Shown here in pieces: positions 36,380-45,865 of a stretch of 64,000 nucleotides of DNA. Made by a program: the position numbers and the translations under genes. Position 1 is the stretch's first letter. Every line of letters begins with the position of its first letter. The notes under the pieces were generated by a model. It searched no databases. It worked only from the letters and a program-made list of their open reading frames with translations, and had not been told where the DNA came from. This DNA is from an uncultured Pseudoalteromonas sp. (lineage in GTDB: Bacteria; Pseudomonadota; Gammaproteobacteria; Enterobacterales; Alteromonadaceae). The stretch is from NCBI GenBank assembly GCA_947493455.1, contig CANLRB010000002.1, positions 305,207 through 369,206 on the forward strand. The letters are read 5' to 3'.

Positions 36380-36847
36380 ATGTTTAATTTAAAAAAACCG
36401 ACACATTTTTTTGCTCTTGGCTTTGGCTTAGGGTTGGCGCCTAAAGCGCCCGGCACCTTTGGTACTTTTGCCGCACTGCCATTTATACTGCTAACGATGA
36501 CGCAGTCATTGTATTTGCAGTTGATTGTGGCTTTGATTATTTGTGTGTTTGGCTTTTGGGTATGTGGTAAAGCGGCGCGTGATGTTGGCGTTCATGACCA
36601 CCCAGCAATCGTGTGGGATGAAGTTGCCGGATATTATATTACGATGTTGGGCGTTGCAATTACACCCTGGACATTACTTGCAGGGTTTATCTTGTTTCGA
36701 TTTTTCGATATTGTAAAACCTTGGCCAATAAAGTTATTGGATAAACATGTAAAAGGTGGTTTTGGTATCATGGTAGATGATATTTTGGCGGGCGTATTTT
36801 CGCTGCTATGTCTACAGGGCTTACTCTATTTTGGGGTTCTTTCGTAG
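36380..36847 (+). CDS. pgpA: phosphatidylglycerophosphatase A
   Basis: Removes the terminal phosphate of phosphatidylglycerophosphate to make phosphatidylglycerol in the inner membrane. Its 155 residues have several hydrophobic segments. The family motifs GLGLAPKAPGTFGT near residue 18 and HDHPAIVWDEVAGYY near 68 are visible, together with FRFFDIVKPWPI and the C-terminal GGFGIMVDDILAG. The start is ATG, 9 bp after the thiL stop. Confidence 0.94.
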   Translation: MFNLKKPTHFFALGFGLGLAPKAPGTFGTFAALPFILLTMTQSLYLQLIVALIICVFGFWVCGKAARDVGVHDHPAIVWDEVAGYYITMLGVAITPWTLLAGFILFRFFDIVKPWPIKLLDKHVKGGFGIMVDDILAGVFSLLCLQGLLYFGVLS

Positions 36848-36885
36848 CAATCACTTTTTTAAATTATTAAAAAAGAAGAAAGTCA

Positions 36886-39800
36886 GTGCTTAGACTAATA
36901 TTCGGTTGGTGTTTATTAATAGCATCAACTTGGCTTCATGCCTCATTAAATGATTACATTGTAAAACAATGGGATAGCCAAGATGGGTTGGCATCACAGT
37001 CACTGCAAAGTATTGCCCAAGATAAACAAGGTTATTTATGGCTTGGCACACAGTTTGGCTTGAGCCGCTTTGACGGAAAAAACTTCAAAAACTTCAATAC
37101 CAATAACAGCCCTTTTCTTGAAAATAACTCAATCAATAAATTGCACGTCGATACACAGGGTTTTTTGTGGATAGGTACCAAAAAAGGGTTAGTTAAGTTT
37201 GACCCACAAACTCACAACTACGACAAATACAACGTGAAGGGCCCGGTACGAGATATCGTTGAAGACGGTGATGGGCGTATTTGGGTTGCCGCCAATGGTT
37301 TGTATTTGTATACCAACAATAAGTTTCGTTCCCTGAACCAAGTCCTAGCTGGCGACAATCAAATAAATGAAAATAGCTTTCAGCAGAAATCACGCTCTTT
37401 TAAATCTGGATTAGCAAAATTAGTCGGTCAGGTTAAAAAAATGACGTTGGCACCAGATGGATTATGGCTGATTAACGAGCGCTACTTATTAAAGTTAACC
37501 AACAGTTCGACCGATCCCGCACGTCGTTTAAAGCTCGAAGTAAGTCAGCAGATTTCATTGCCACAACGTTTAGGACAGTCCTTTTTATACGATATGGCAT
37601 GGCTTGAAGGGAATTTGTATCTTGCATCTGAAACCGGTGCTTATTTTTTAGATGTTGATGACGAGCTGAGACCACTTTCAATTCCTTACGCAAACAATGC
37701 CACTGTATATAAATTTATGAGTGATTCTAATGGCGCGTTATGGATCTCAATTAACGGCCGTTTGTTGTATCGTGATAGTGGCGGGGAGTGGCAGTGGATT
37801 GAGCCCTCCGAGTCCGACCAAGCTATTTGGTTTTCAGATATTTTCAGAGATCGAGACGATAATATTTGGTTGGCGAGCTTTTCGGAAGGACTCTGGCAAG
37901 CAAAACCCAGTATCGTAACACGTCATAATAAATTGACAGGACTTGATGAAACCATTATGGCAATTGAAAAATCGCCAAGTGGCGTGGTTTGGGTTGCATC
38001 AAAATCAGGCATAGGTTATCTAGATCTCGACGATCAATATGTATCGCAAATCGCCATGAGCGACATTAATCGCACAACGATAAACGATTTGCACTTTCAA
38101 GGAAACCGGCTTTATATCGCGACTAATCGCGGGGTTTTATATTATCAAAACGGAACTGTGTTTACGGTCAACGAACCATTGCTTCGTTATAGCGCGGTAT
38201 TTTCAATTAATCCAGCGTTACAAGGTGGGCTCTGGCTCGGTACTGACCGTGGTTTATACCGATTAGCTTTTAATGGATTAAGACCGTTTACTTATAATTC
38301 GTTTTTAGATAGCAAATACATCACACACCTGAATGAAGGTCGCTTTTCTGGTTGGCTTGGAACATCTCGTGGCGCTTACTATTTTAATGAACGTGGTATT
38401 CAAATTGTGGGTGCGAGCACAGCGTTAGAGTCGGCGCATATCAGTTATATACTCGATGTGCCTGAGGTCGCAACCTTTATTGCGACCTTAAATGATGGCT
38501 TATTTTATCGCGCTAAAAATAAAAAGTGGCAGCAGCTCGATATTTCGAATGGGTTACCTTACGGGCAAATCTTGAGCCTCAGTTATGAAACGAATGATCA
38601 ACACCTTTGGGTCAGTACGATTAAAGGGGTATATCGTTTACCTGTATCTCAGTTTGTAGAGCAAAACCTGAATTTGCAAGTTGAACAAGTGATAACGTCT
38701 TACTCGCGTCAATTGGATGGACAATCTGGGCAATGCTGCACAGGGTTTTCACATGGTTCAGTTGCGCAAACCGAAGAGTCTATCTGGTACCCGAGTAAGT
38801 TGGGCGTTGTTGAAGTGCCGAAAAGTATTAATTTATTCGCAAAACAAAGTTTAGTGCCGATCATTGAAGGTGTGCAAACGGACGATGCATTTTTTGCAGC
38901 TGATACCAGTTTTAGTTTAGAACTTGATAATTCGCATCGAAATATCCAAATTGACTATACCGTAATTGATTTTGATGCATCGAGTGATATGAACTTTCGC
39001 TATCGATTGCTAGGGTTAGATAATACTTGGCGTGAAGCTCAAAGCCGACGCGAAGCGATATATACCAACCTGCCGCCAGGCACATTTACATTCCAAGTCG
39101 CAGCGAAACAGATTGCCGGTAATTGGCAAGATGCTGAGCAAGTTGAATACAGTTTTACAATTCCTAAGCGCTTTGATGAAACAGTGTATTTTAGGTTGTT
39201 ATTGGTAACCTCGATTGCTATTGGCTTGTACTTTTTATTTTTAATTTATCGTAATCAAGAACGTCGTAAGCAAATTGAACTTGAGCGATTGGTTGAATCG
39301 CGCACCATAGAGTTGATTGAAGCAAATGAAAAGCTTAATCAAGTAAATGATCAGCTTAAAGAAGTGTCGCACTCTGACGAGTTGACAGGGTTACGCAGTC
39401 GGCGCTTTGTATTTGACCAGTTACCCAAAGACATAGAACACTTCCAAAGTAACCGAGAGACACTTGAAGAGCAAGGAAAGGCGTTAAGCCTTGTGATAGT
39501 AAACCTTGATGATTTTGGCCGCGTCAATGACTTGTATGGTCCATTTGCAGGAGACAGTTGCTTGCAACAGCTTGCTGCTTTACTTAATGACCAGATTCAG
39601 GGATCTGACTATGTGGTGCGCTGGAGTGGCGACGAATTCCTCATCTTATTGCGTGATATAAAAAAGGAGCAGGTGCACCAGTTTAGCTGTGATGTCGCGA
39701 AAAAGATAAATCAGTTTGTGATCCAATTGCCTGATGGTCGTACTACACAAATTACATGTTCTATAGGGTGGGCTTTCTATCCGTTACCATTACTCGGTGG

Positions 39801-40008
39801 ACAAATTATTGGCTGGGAAACATCAGTCAAAATTGCTGATTTAGCATTACATCAGGTGAAAGATAATGGCAAAGTCGGGGTCGCATATTACTCGTTCGAT
39901 GAAAGTTTGGATGCGTTTGAATTTGAAGACAACGAAATGCTTGAAGAACGCATTGCCAATCTTATTGATACAGGCCAAGTAACGCTGACGCTAACTCATT
40001 TCGATTAA
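36886..40008 (+). CDS. two-component-regulator-propeller / Y_Y_Y / GGDEF hybrid sensor
   Basis: A 1,040-residue protein with a signal peptide (residues 1-20). It then has about 650 residues of ligand-binding-type beta-propeller repeats (DKQGYLWLGTQFGLSRFDG, DTQGFLWIGTKKGL, DGRIWVAANGL and others) and a Y_Y_Y domain near 690-755. A transmembrane helix lies near 765-785, then a short coiled linker and a GGDEF domain. The signature reads SGDEF rather than GGDEF, and there is no RxxD I-site before it. Activity as a diguanylate cyclase is possible but not certain. The sensed ligand is likely a periplasmic nutrient by analogy with propeller sensors. The start is GTG. Confidence 0.87.
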   Translation: MLRLIFGWCLLIASTWLHASLNDYIVKQWDSQDGLASQSLQSIAQDKQGYLWLGTQFGLSRFDGKNFKNFNTNNSPFLENNSINKLHVDTQGFLWIGTKKGLVKFDPQTHNYDKYNVKGPVRDIVEDGDGRIWVAANGLYLYTNNKFRSLNQVLAGDNQINENSFQQKSRSFKSGLAKLVGQVKKMTLAPDGLWLINERYLLKLTNSSTDPARRLKLEVSQQISLPQRLGQSFLYDMAWLEGNLYLASETGAYFLDVDDELRPLSIPYANNATVYKFMSDSNGALWISINGRLLYRDSGGEWQWIEPSESDQAIWFSDIFRDRDDNIWLASFSEGLWQAKPSIVTRHNKLTGLDETIMAIEKSPSGVVWVASKSGIGYLDLDDQYVSQIAMSDINRTTINDLHFQGNRLYIATNRGVLYYQNGTVFTVNEPLLRYSAVFSINPALQGGLWLGTDRGLYRLAFNGLRPFTYNSFLDSKYITHLNEGRFSGWLGTSRGAYYFNERGIQIVGASTALESAHISYILDVPEVATFIATLNDGLFYRAKNKKWQQLDISNGLPYGQILSLSYETNDQHLWVSTIKGVYRLPVSQFVEQNLNLQVEQVITSYSRQLDGQSGQCCTGFSHGSVAQTEESIWYPSKLGVVEVPKSINLFAKQSLVPIIEGVQTDDAFFAADTSFSLELDNSHRNIQIDYTVIDFDASSDMNFRYRLLGLDNTWREAQSRREAIYTNLPPGTFTFQVAAKQIAGNWQDAEQVEYSFTIPKRFDETVYFRLLLVTSIAIGLYFLFLIYRNQERRKQIELERLVESRTIELIEANEKLNQVNDQLKEVSHSDELTGLRSRRFVFDQLPKDIEHFQSNRETLEEQGKALSLVIVNLDDFGRVNDLYGPFAGDSCLQQLAALLNDQIQGSDYVVRWSGDEFLILLRDIKKEQVHQFSCDVAKKINQFVIQLPDGRTTQITCSIGWAFYPLPLLGGQIIGWETSVKIADLALHQVKDNGKVGVAYYSFDESLDAFEFEDNEMLEERIANLIDTGQVTLTLTHFD

Positions 40009-40038
40009 AAAAGAGCTCGCATTGGCGAGCTCTTTTTT
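40007..40038. terminator. bidirectional terminator between the propeller sensor gene and dxs
   Basis: A 14-bp stem AAAAAAGAGCTCGC / GCGAGCTCTTTTTT with an ATTG loop, with A and T runs on both sides, between convergent genes. Confidence 0.93.
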
Positions 40039-40050
40039 ATGATTACGTAA

Positions 40051-41916
40051 CTAGCGATTTATATAGTTTGTGATCTGACGGTAAATACCGTCGCTATCTA
40101 AATCTAATTCAGCGTGAATTTCTTGCTGTGTACCGTGCTTGATAAACTCGTCTGGTAAACCTAAGTTAAGAACCTGTGTGGCGAGCTTATGTGCCATCAC
40201 AAATTCATTAACAGCTGAACCTGCTCCACCCATAATCGCGTTGTCTTCTAATGTAACTAGTGTTGTATGCGACTGGCAAAGCGATTTAATTTTGTCTTCA
40301 TCAAGTGGCTTAATAAAGCGCATATCAATGAGAGTTGCGTTTAGCTTATCAGCTGCTTCTTTTGCTTCATTGAGTAACGTACCAAATGAAAGAATCGCAA
40401 CATCGCTACCTTCTTTGATAGTGTTCGCTTTACCGATTTCGAGCGCCGTCATAGTTTCGCAAATCTCATCAGTGCCGGCACTGCCACGTGGATAACGAAC
40501 GGCAGCTGGACCATTATGTTGATGGCCCGTAAAGAGCATCTGACGGCATTCATTAAGATCGCTCGGTGCCATCAATACGAGGTTTGGTATACAGCGCAAA
40601 AAGCTTAAGTCATAGGCGCCTTGATGGGTTTCACCATCAGCACCAACGACACCTGCACGATCGATTGCGAACAGTACAGGCAGGTTTTGCAGCGCGACAT
40701 CATGGATAAACTGATCATACCCACGTTGCAGAAAGCTCGAATAAATCGCCACAATGGGATTCAGTTGCTCACAGGCAAAGCCTGCGGCAAGTGTCACGGC
40801 ATGTTGTTCAGCGATTGCAGCATCAAAATACTTTTCTGGATGCTCTTTTGAAAAACGCACCATACCGGAGCCTTCACGCATAGCGGGTGTAATTGCAACG
40901 AGTTTTGGATCCTGTGTTGCCATATCACAGAGCCAGTCACCGAATACTTTTGAAAAAGTAGGGGCGGCAGGTTTTGATTTTGGCAGACTCGTTTCGCTTG
41001 GGTTGAATTTTGGCACACCGTGATAGCCAATAGGGTCTGCTTCAGCTGGTAAGTATCCTTTGCCTTTTTGTGTGCGTACATGCAGCAATTGTGGGCCCTT
41101 TAAATTACGCATGTTACGTAGCGTGTCTGTGAGCATCTCAACATCATGACCGTCAATTGGACCAATGTAGTTAAACCCTAACTCTTCAAAAAAGGTACCC
41201 GGAACAACCATCCCTTTTAGGTGTTCTTCCATTCTACTTGCTAGCTCTTTAACAGGCGGCATACCAGAGAGCAATTTTTTACTGCCTTCACGAATATTGG
41301 TATAAAAGCTGCCCGACAGAATACGTGCAAAGTGGTTGTTAAGTGCACCGACGTTTTCTGAGATCGACATTTCGTTATCGTTTAAAATAACTAACATGTC
41401 AGGATTGAGATCGCCGGCATGGTTCATTGCTTCAAAAGCCATACCAGCCGTGATAGCACCATCGCCAATTACGGCAACAACTTTACGTTCTTGTTGTTCT
41501 TTTTGAGCTGCAATCGCCATGCCCAAGGCGGCTGAGATAGACGTGCTTGAATGACCGACACTAAAAGTATCGTAATCACTTTCTTCTCTAAACGGAAACG
41601 GGTGCAGACCGTCTTTTTGACGTATGGTATGCATTTTTTCACGGCGGCCAGTCAATATTTTGTGTGGGTATGCTTGATGACCAACATCCCAAATTAAGCG
41701 GTCAAATGGCGTGTTATACACATAGTGTAAAGCGACCGTGAGTTCCACAGTGCCTAATCCTGATGCTAAGTGGCCGCTACTTTTAGATACTGAGTTAAGT
41801 AAATAATCGCGCAACTCATTACTTAATTGCGTCAAGTTACTTTGCGGTATTTCGCGCAATTGTTCGGGTGTATCAGCCAAACTTAACAATGGGTACTTTG
41901 TACTATCAAATATCAT
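40051..41916 (-). CDS. dxs: 1-deoxy-D-xylulose-5-phosphate synthase
   Basis: Thiamine-diphosphate enzyme that joins pyruvate and glyceraldehyde 3-phosphate, the first step of the MEP isoprenoid path and also a source for thiamine and pyridoxal. The 621 residues include the substrate motif [16 protein letters not shown], the ThDP motif [18 protein letters not shown]...[13 protein letters not shown] and the transketolase-like pyrimidine region [17 protein letters not shown]. The start is ATG. It is the third gene of an xseB-ispA-dxs operon. Confidence 0.96.
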   Translation of the reverse strand: MIFDSTKYPLLSLADTPEQLREIPQSNLTQLSNELRDYLLNSVSKSSGHLASGLGTVELTVALHYVYNTPFDRLIWDVGHQAYPHKILTGRREKMHTIRQKDGLHPFPFREESDYDTFSVGHSSTSISAALGMAIAAQKEQQERKVVAVIGDGAITAGMAFEAMNHAGDLNPDMLVILNDNEMSISENVGALNNHFARILSGSFYTNIREGSKKLLSGMPPVKELASRMEEHLKGMVVPGTFFEELGFNYIGPIDGHDVEMLTDTLRNMRNLKGPQLLHVRTQKGKGYLPAEADPIGYHGVPKFNPSETSLPKSKPAAPTFSKVFGDWLCDMATQDPKLVAITPAMREGSGMVRFSKEHPEKYFDAAIAEQHAVTLAAGFACEQLNPIVAIYSSFLQRGYDQFIHDVALQNLPVLFAIDRAGVVGADGETHQGAYDLSFLRCIPNLVLMAPSDLNECRQMLFTGHQHNGPAAVRYPRGSAGTDEICETMTALEIGKANTIKEGSDVAILSFGTLLNEAKEAADKLNATLIDMRFIKPLDEDKIKSLCQSHTTLVTLEDNAIMGGAGSAVNEFVMAHKLATQVLNLGLPDEFIKHGTQQEIHAELDLDSDGIYRQITNYINR

Positions 41917-41985
41917 TCTATTTTACGATTATCCTAAATTTTATCATGCACCTGTTATTATTTTTATTGTCAGGTTTGTTTTGCA

Positions 41986-42870
41986 TTAATGATCTCGTTC
42001 AATTATATATTCAGCGACCGCTTTGAGTCGACCTGTATCGGCATCTATTCTTTCTAGCGCTGTAATTGCATCTTGGACCAACTGTGTCGCTTTTAGTTTA
42101 GCTTCTTCTAACCCTAAGTGTGCAGGATAGGTCGATTTATTTGCATGTTGGTCGGAGCCTTGTGGTTTTCCGAGTATTTCTGTTGTGCTTTCGATATCTA
42201 AAATATCATCTTGAACTTGAAAAGCTAGGCCAATTGCGTCGGCATAGTCTGATAAGTGCTTAAGTTCGTCGTTGCTTGCATTTGCAGCAATGGCGCCGAT
42301 ACGAATCGCTGCTTTTAATAATGCACCTGTTTTTAAGCGATGCACTGTCTCTAATTCTGATAGCGCAATGCATTTATCTGTCGCAGCTAAATCGAGGGCT
42401 TGACCGCCGCACATACCGCGAAGTCCTGAGGCTTGTGCCATCTCACTGATTATTCTAATTTGATTAGCGGCGCTCACTGACTCAAAGTGGTCGTTCGACG
42501 CGATTTCAAATGCTAATGTTTGCAGCGCATCTCCCGCCAAGATAGCGCTTGCTTCATCAAACTCAATGTGACAGGTCGGTTTTCCGCGTCTTAATTCATC
42601 ATCGTCCATGGCCGGTAAGTCATCATGCACTAGCGAATAGCAATGAATACACTCTATTGCCGCAGCGAGTTTGTCTAAGTCATTTTGGTTACCATTAAAC
42701 AGCTGACCGGTTAAATGGACCAGTAAGGGGCGTAACCGCTTTCCGCCATTTAGCAAGCTATAACGGCAAGCTTCTAATAATCTTGTATCAGTAGTTGACG
42801 GCTCTGGCAGTAAATTATGTAACGTGTGCTCAAGGCGGCTTTGGGTAGTCGAAATTAGTTGTTTTATCAT
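41986..42870 (-). CDS. ispA: (2E,6E)-farnesyl diphosphate synthase
   Basis: Makes farnesyl diphosphate from isopentenyl and dimethylallyl diphosphate. Its 294 residues contain the first aspartate-rich motif DDLPAMDDDELRRG near residue 80 and the second motif AFQVQDDILDIE near 215. GGKRLRPLLVHL is near the N terminus. It lies between xseB and dxs on the same strand, as in E. coli, and provides the prenyl chains for quinones and undecaprenyl phosphate. Confidence 0.95.
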   Translation of the reverse strand: MIKQLISTTQSRLEHTLHNLLPEPSTTDTRLLEACRYSLLNGGKRLRPLLVHLTGQLFNGNQNDLDKLAAAIECIHCYSLVHDDLPAMDDDELRRGKPTCHIEFDEASAILAGDALQTLAFEIASNDHFESVSAANQIRIISEMAQASGLRGMCGGQALDLAATDKCIALSELETVHRLKTGALLKAAIRIGAIAANASNDELKHLSDYADAIGLAFQVQDDILDIESTTEILGKPQGSDQHANKSTYPAHLGLEEAKLKATQLVQDAITALERIDADTGRLKAVAEYIIERDH

Positions 42871-42888
42871 GTTTTGGACGACAACAGG

Positions 42889-43131
42889 CTATTGTGAAGA
42901 TGAATCAAAATCGACAAGCTGCGCGCCGTCACCTTGACCCATCAGGATTTTTACCTTTTGTTCTGCCATTTCTAATTTTGCAGAGGATGCATTTGCAAGG
43001 GCGATACCGCGTTCAAACTGTTTAAGTGATTGCTCTAGTGGCAATTCACCACGTTCCATTTCATTTACGATCTGATTAAGTTCTGACATTGCTTCTTCAA
43101 AACTTAAGTTTTCAGGTTTTTTTGTCGCCAT
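42889..43131 (-). CDS. xseB: exodeoxyribonuclease VII small subunit
   Basis: An 80-residue helical protein. With XseA it forms exonuclease VII, which degrades single-stranded DNA. The family pattern LSFEEAMSELNQIVNEME and RGELPLEQSLKQFERGIALA is present. It is the first gene of the xseB-ispA-dxs operon and is divergent from pomA. Confidence 0.93.
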   Translation of the reverse strand: MATKKPENLSFEEAMSELNQIVNEMERGELPLEQSLKQFERGIALANASSAKLEMAEQKVKILMGQGDGAQLVDFDSSSQ

Positions 43132-43361
43132 GAGTCACGCCCAAAATAAATAATATGAGGGATTTTATGGCTTATTGCATGGGAATTCAATTTATCTTGC
43201 ATCGCCGATGCTTTGATAAACAAAGATTCGTCCGTGAAGTTATCCATATTGTTGATTTCAATTGCTATACTTTGTGATATAACTCGTGGCATCGGTCTTA
43301 AGTTTTTTTCTAACCGGCCGATGTATAACTGAATTTTTATCAAACTGCGTTGGGAGTAGCT

Positions 43362-44123
43362 GTGGATTTAGCAACGGTTATCGGCATTGTAGGTGCAATT
43401 GGTTTTATCGTTATGGCGATGGTAATGGGTGGCGACTTAAGCATGTTCGTCGATGTGCCGTCAGTTTTAATCGTATTCTGTGGCTCATTATTCGTGGTGC
43501 TATCAAATTACACCATGGGTCAGTTTTTCGGTATAGGTAAGGTCGCAGGTAAAGCCTTTATGTTTAAAATAGAGACACCTGAGGAGCTGATTGAAAAAGC
43601 AGTTGAGCTTGCTGACTCAGCGCGTAAAGGCGGGTTTTTAGCGTTAGAAGAAGCTGAAATTCCCAATGGATTTATGCAAAAAGGGGTCGACATGCTAGTC
43701 GATGGGCACGACGCTGATGTTGTTCGTGCAACTATGCAAAAAGATATCACCTTGACGACAACGCGTCATGAGGCGGGCGCAAATTTGTTTAAAGCATTGG
43801 GCGATGTCGCTCCTGCAATGGGCATGATTGGTACGTTGATCGGACTTGTTGCTATGTTGTCGAACATGGACGACCCAAAAGCAATCGGGCCCGCGATGGC
43901 TGTTGCATTACTAACTACCTTATACGGCGCATTTCTTGCGAACGTTATTGCCATTCCGATTCAATGTAAATTAGAAAACAGAAAAGACGAAGAAGAGCTC
44001 AATCAAAAATTAATTTTAGACGCCGTATTGGGGATTCAAGATGGGCAAAACCCAAAAGTCATCGAAGGGATTTTGAAAAATTATATTGCTGAGTCGAAAC
44101 GCCAAATCGACACTGAAGGGTAA
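43362..44123 (+). CDS. pomA: sodium-driven flagellar stator subunit PomA
   Basis: A 253-residue inner-membrane protein with four transmembrane segments that, with PomB, conducts sodium ions to drive the polar flagellum. The start DLATVIGIVGAIGFIVMAMV, the cytoplasmic loop with charged residues, and APAMGMIGTLIGLVAML match Vibrio PomA closely. The start is GTG at 43362 with GGGAG upstream; an in-frame TTG at 43350 would overlap that site. pomB follows after 3 bp. Confidence 0.94.
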   Translation: MDLATVIGIVGAIGFIVMAMVMGGDLSMFVDVPSVLIVFCGSLFVVLSNYTMGQFFGIGKVAGKAFMFKIETPEELIEKAVELADSARKGGFLALEEAEIPNGFMQKGVDMLVDGHDADVVRATMQKDITLTTTRHEAGANLFKALGDVAPAMGMIGTLIGLVAMLSNMDDPKAIGPAMAVALLTTLYGAFLANVIAIPIQCKLENRKDEEELNQKLILDAVLGIQDGQNPKVIEGILKNYIAESKRQIDTEG

Positions 44124-44126
44124 ATT

Positions 44127-45053
44127 ATGTCTGATGAAGCTGAAGAGTGTAAATGCCCGCCCCCAGGGCTTCCTGCATGGATGGGGACATTCGCGGATTT
44201 AATGTCGCTATTAATGTGCTTTTTCGTTTTGCTACTCGCTTTTTCGGAAATGGATGTACTTAAGTTTAAACAAATTGCCGGTTCAATGAAGTTTGCTTTT
44301 GGTGTGCAAAATAAACTTGAAGTTAAAGACATACCAAAAGGGACTAGCGTTATTGCAATGGAGTTTCGCCCAGGTAAACCGGACCCAACACCAATTGAAA
44401 CTATTCAACAGCAAACGGTCGAAATGACGCAGCAAATGCTTGAATTTCAAGCCGGTGATGAAGACAGTGCCGGTGGACGGCAAGAGCAGCGGGGTAATAA
44501 ACGCGGTGGTGAATCTCAAAGCACCGCTAAAAAGGAATCGAGTGAGGCATCTAAATCTGCTGATCAGGAGCGCATCAATGATCTTGTTAAAAAAATTGCG
44601 CAGCAATTAGAAAAACAAATTATGGATGGGGCGATTGAGCTGGAGTCTTTAGGGCAACAAATTATTATTCGGATCCGTGAAAATGGTTCGTTCCCATCTG
44701 GTAGCGCTTTTTTACAGCCGCAATTTAAGCCAATAATTCAACAGATTGCTGAACTATTGAAAGATGTACCTGGTGAAATTACCGTATCAGGCCACACCGA
44801 CGATTACCAAGTAAGCAATGAATTATACTCAAATAACTGGGATTTATCGGCAAAACGAGCGGTAGCAGTGGCGACTGAAATGCAAAAAGTACCTGATTTT
44901 GATAAAGCGCGCATGGTGGTTATTGGACATGCCGAAACGCGTCCATTGGTACCAAATGAAGACGGTGAATCAAGGAAGCGCAACCGCCGAGTTGAAATTT
45001 CAATTATGCAAGGTAAAGCAAAAGAGTCTTCACCTATCGAGGTAGGCAATTGA
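44127..45053 (+). CDS. pomB: sodium-driven flagellar stator subunit PomB
   Basis: A 308-residue protein with one transmembrane helix (GTFADLMSLLMCFFVLLLAF), whose aspartate near residue 24 is the ion-binding site. A Ser/Gln/Lys-rich linker (residues 110-155) and a C-terminal OmpA-like peptidoglycan-binding domain (ITVSGHTDD ... LSAKRAVAVA ... RKRNRRVEI) follow. It anchors the stator. Cysteines CKCPPPG at the N terminus are unremarkable for the family. Confidence 0.94.
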   Translation: MSDEAEECKCPPPGLPAWMGTFADLMSLLMCFFVLLLAFSEMDVLKFKQIAGSMKFAFGVQNKLEVKDIPKGTSVIAMEFRPGKPDPTPIETIQQQTVEMTQQMLEFQAGDEDSAGGRQEQRGNKRGGESQSTAKKESSEASKSADQERINDLVKKIAQQLEKQIMDGAIELESLGQQIIIRIRENGSFPSGSAFLQPQFKPIIQQIAELLKDVPGEITVSGHTDDYQVSNELYSNNWDLSAKRAVAVATEMQKVPDFDKARMVVIGHAETRPLVPNEDGESRKRNRRVEISIMQGKAKESSPIEVGN

Positions 45054-45156
45054 TGGTGAAATTAAGCATCTGTCGATAGTATATTTTATCTTTTAAAAAT
45101 CACTCTTTTCCGATATGGTTATTAGGTCAATAATGACATTGAAGGAGAGTTTGATA

Positions 45157-45252
45157 ATGAAAAGCAAGTATGCTTATCTTCCAGGTACTGGAGGGTCCGG
45201 CGGTGACATTCCACCTGACGAGCCACCGAAGAATGATGCTTTTAAACCGTGA
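45157..45252 (+). CDS. 31-residue small protein, coupled to membrane gene
   Basis: A short gene with a good AGGAG ribosome binding site about 9 bases before its ATG. The peptide begins MKSKYAYLPG, continues TGGSGGDIPPDEPP and ends KNDAFKP, so it is rich in Gly, Pro and Asp and has no hydrophobic segment. Its TGA overlaps the GTG start of the next gene (GTGA), a translational-coupling pattern. I recognise no family. The strong start and stop coupling suggest it is real, but it could be a leader that only regulates the next gene. Confidence 0.55.
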   Translation: MKSKYAYLPGTGGSGGDIPPDEPPKNDAFKP

Positions 45253-45761
45253 CTGAATTAGAAATCTATCAGCTGCTCGTATCTCTGGGCAGCTATTTGA
45301 CAGCCATACTGTTTGTAGCAACACTCGCTTTTTTAATATTAAAAGAAACCAGTTACGCACTTATGGCAGGTATAACATGGTTGTTCTTTTTTTTGGGCAC
45401 TCAGTATTATCCTTATTTGATAGCGTGGGATGTTGAGCGAATATACCGTTATCCTATTTGGATTTTGCACGATTTCACTTGGATGGCAATCATTGCCTAT
45501 TTAGGCATTAAAGATCGAATTGCAATGTGGCAAAGTATCTATTGTCAATTGCTTGCTTTACCTCTGTTATTTTTAAACTTCTTTCGTGCCATCGATGTAC
45601 AGTTATTAGAGGTAATGTTCACAACGCCGGTATATCGGAGTTTATATCCAGTCTGTGAAACAGCGATTGTTTTACTATGCGTCGCGCCGATTTTTCATTG
45701 TGTAAAGCGAAAAATAGGGCAGCAAAATAGTTCAGACAGAAGTGCTAACTTAGTTGGTTGA
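45249..45761 (+). CDS. unknown five-helix membrane protein
   Basis: A 170-residue protein that is almost all membrane. Hydrophobic segments are near residues 12-32, 35-57, 70-88, 95-115 and 135-155. Aromatic and charged motifs include YYPYLIAWDVERIYRYPIW and HDFTWMAIIAYLGIKDR. I do not recognise its family. The start is GTG overlapping the stop of the 31-codon gene. The gene lies alone between pomB and topB, and no neighbour suggests a role. Confidence 0.72.
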   Translation: MTELEIYQLLVSLGSYLTAILFVATLAFLILKETSYALMAGITWLFFFLGTQYYPYLIAWDVERIYRYPIWILHDFTWMAIIAYLGIKDRIAMWQSIYCQLLALPLLFLNFFRAIDVQLLEVMFTTPVYRSLYPVCETAIVLLCVAPIFHCVKRKIGQQNSSDRSANLVG

Positions 45762-45865
45762 TGCCACGCCTTCGAGGCATAACTATGTCTTTTATCATGT
45801 GTATTTACCTATGGTAGTAAATTACCTACAATAAACTGTATATTTAAACAGTATTTCTTTTTGTT

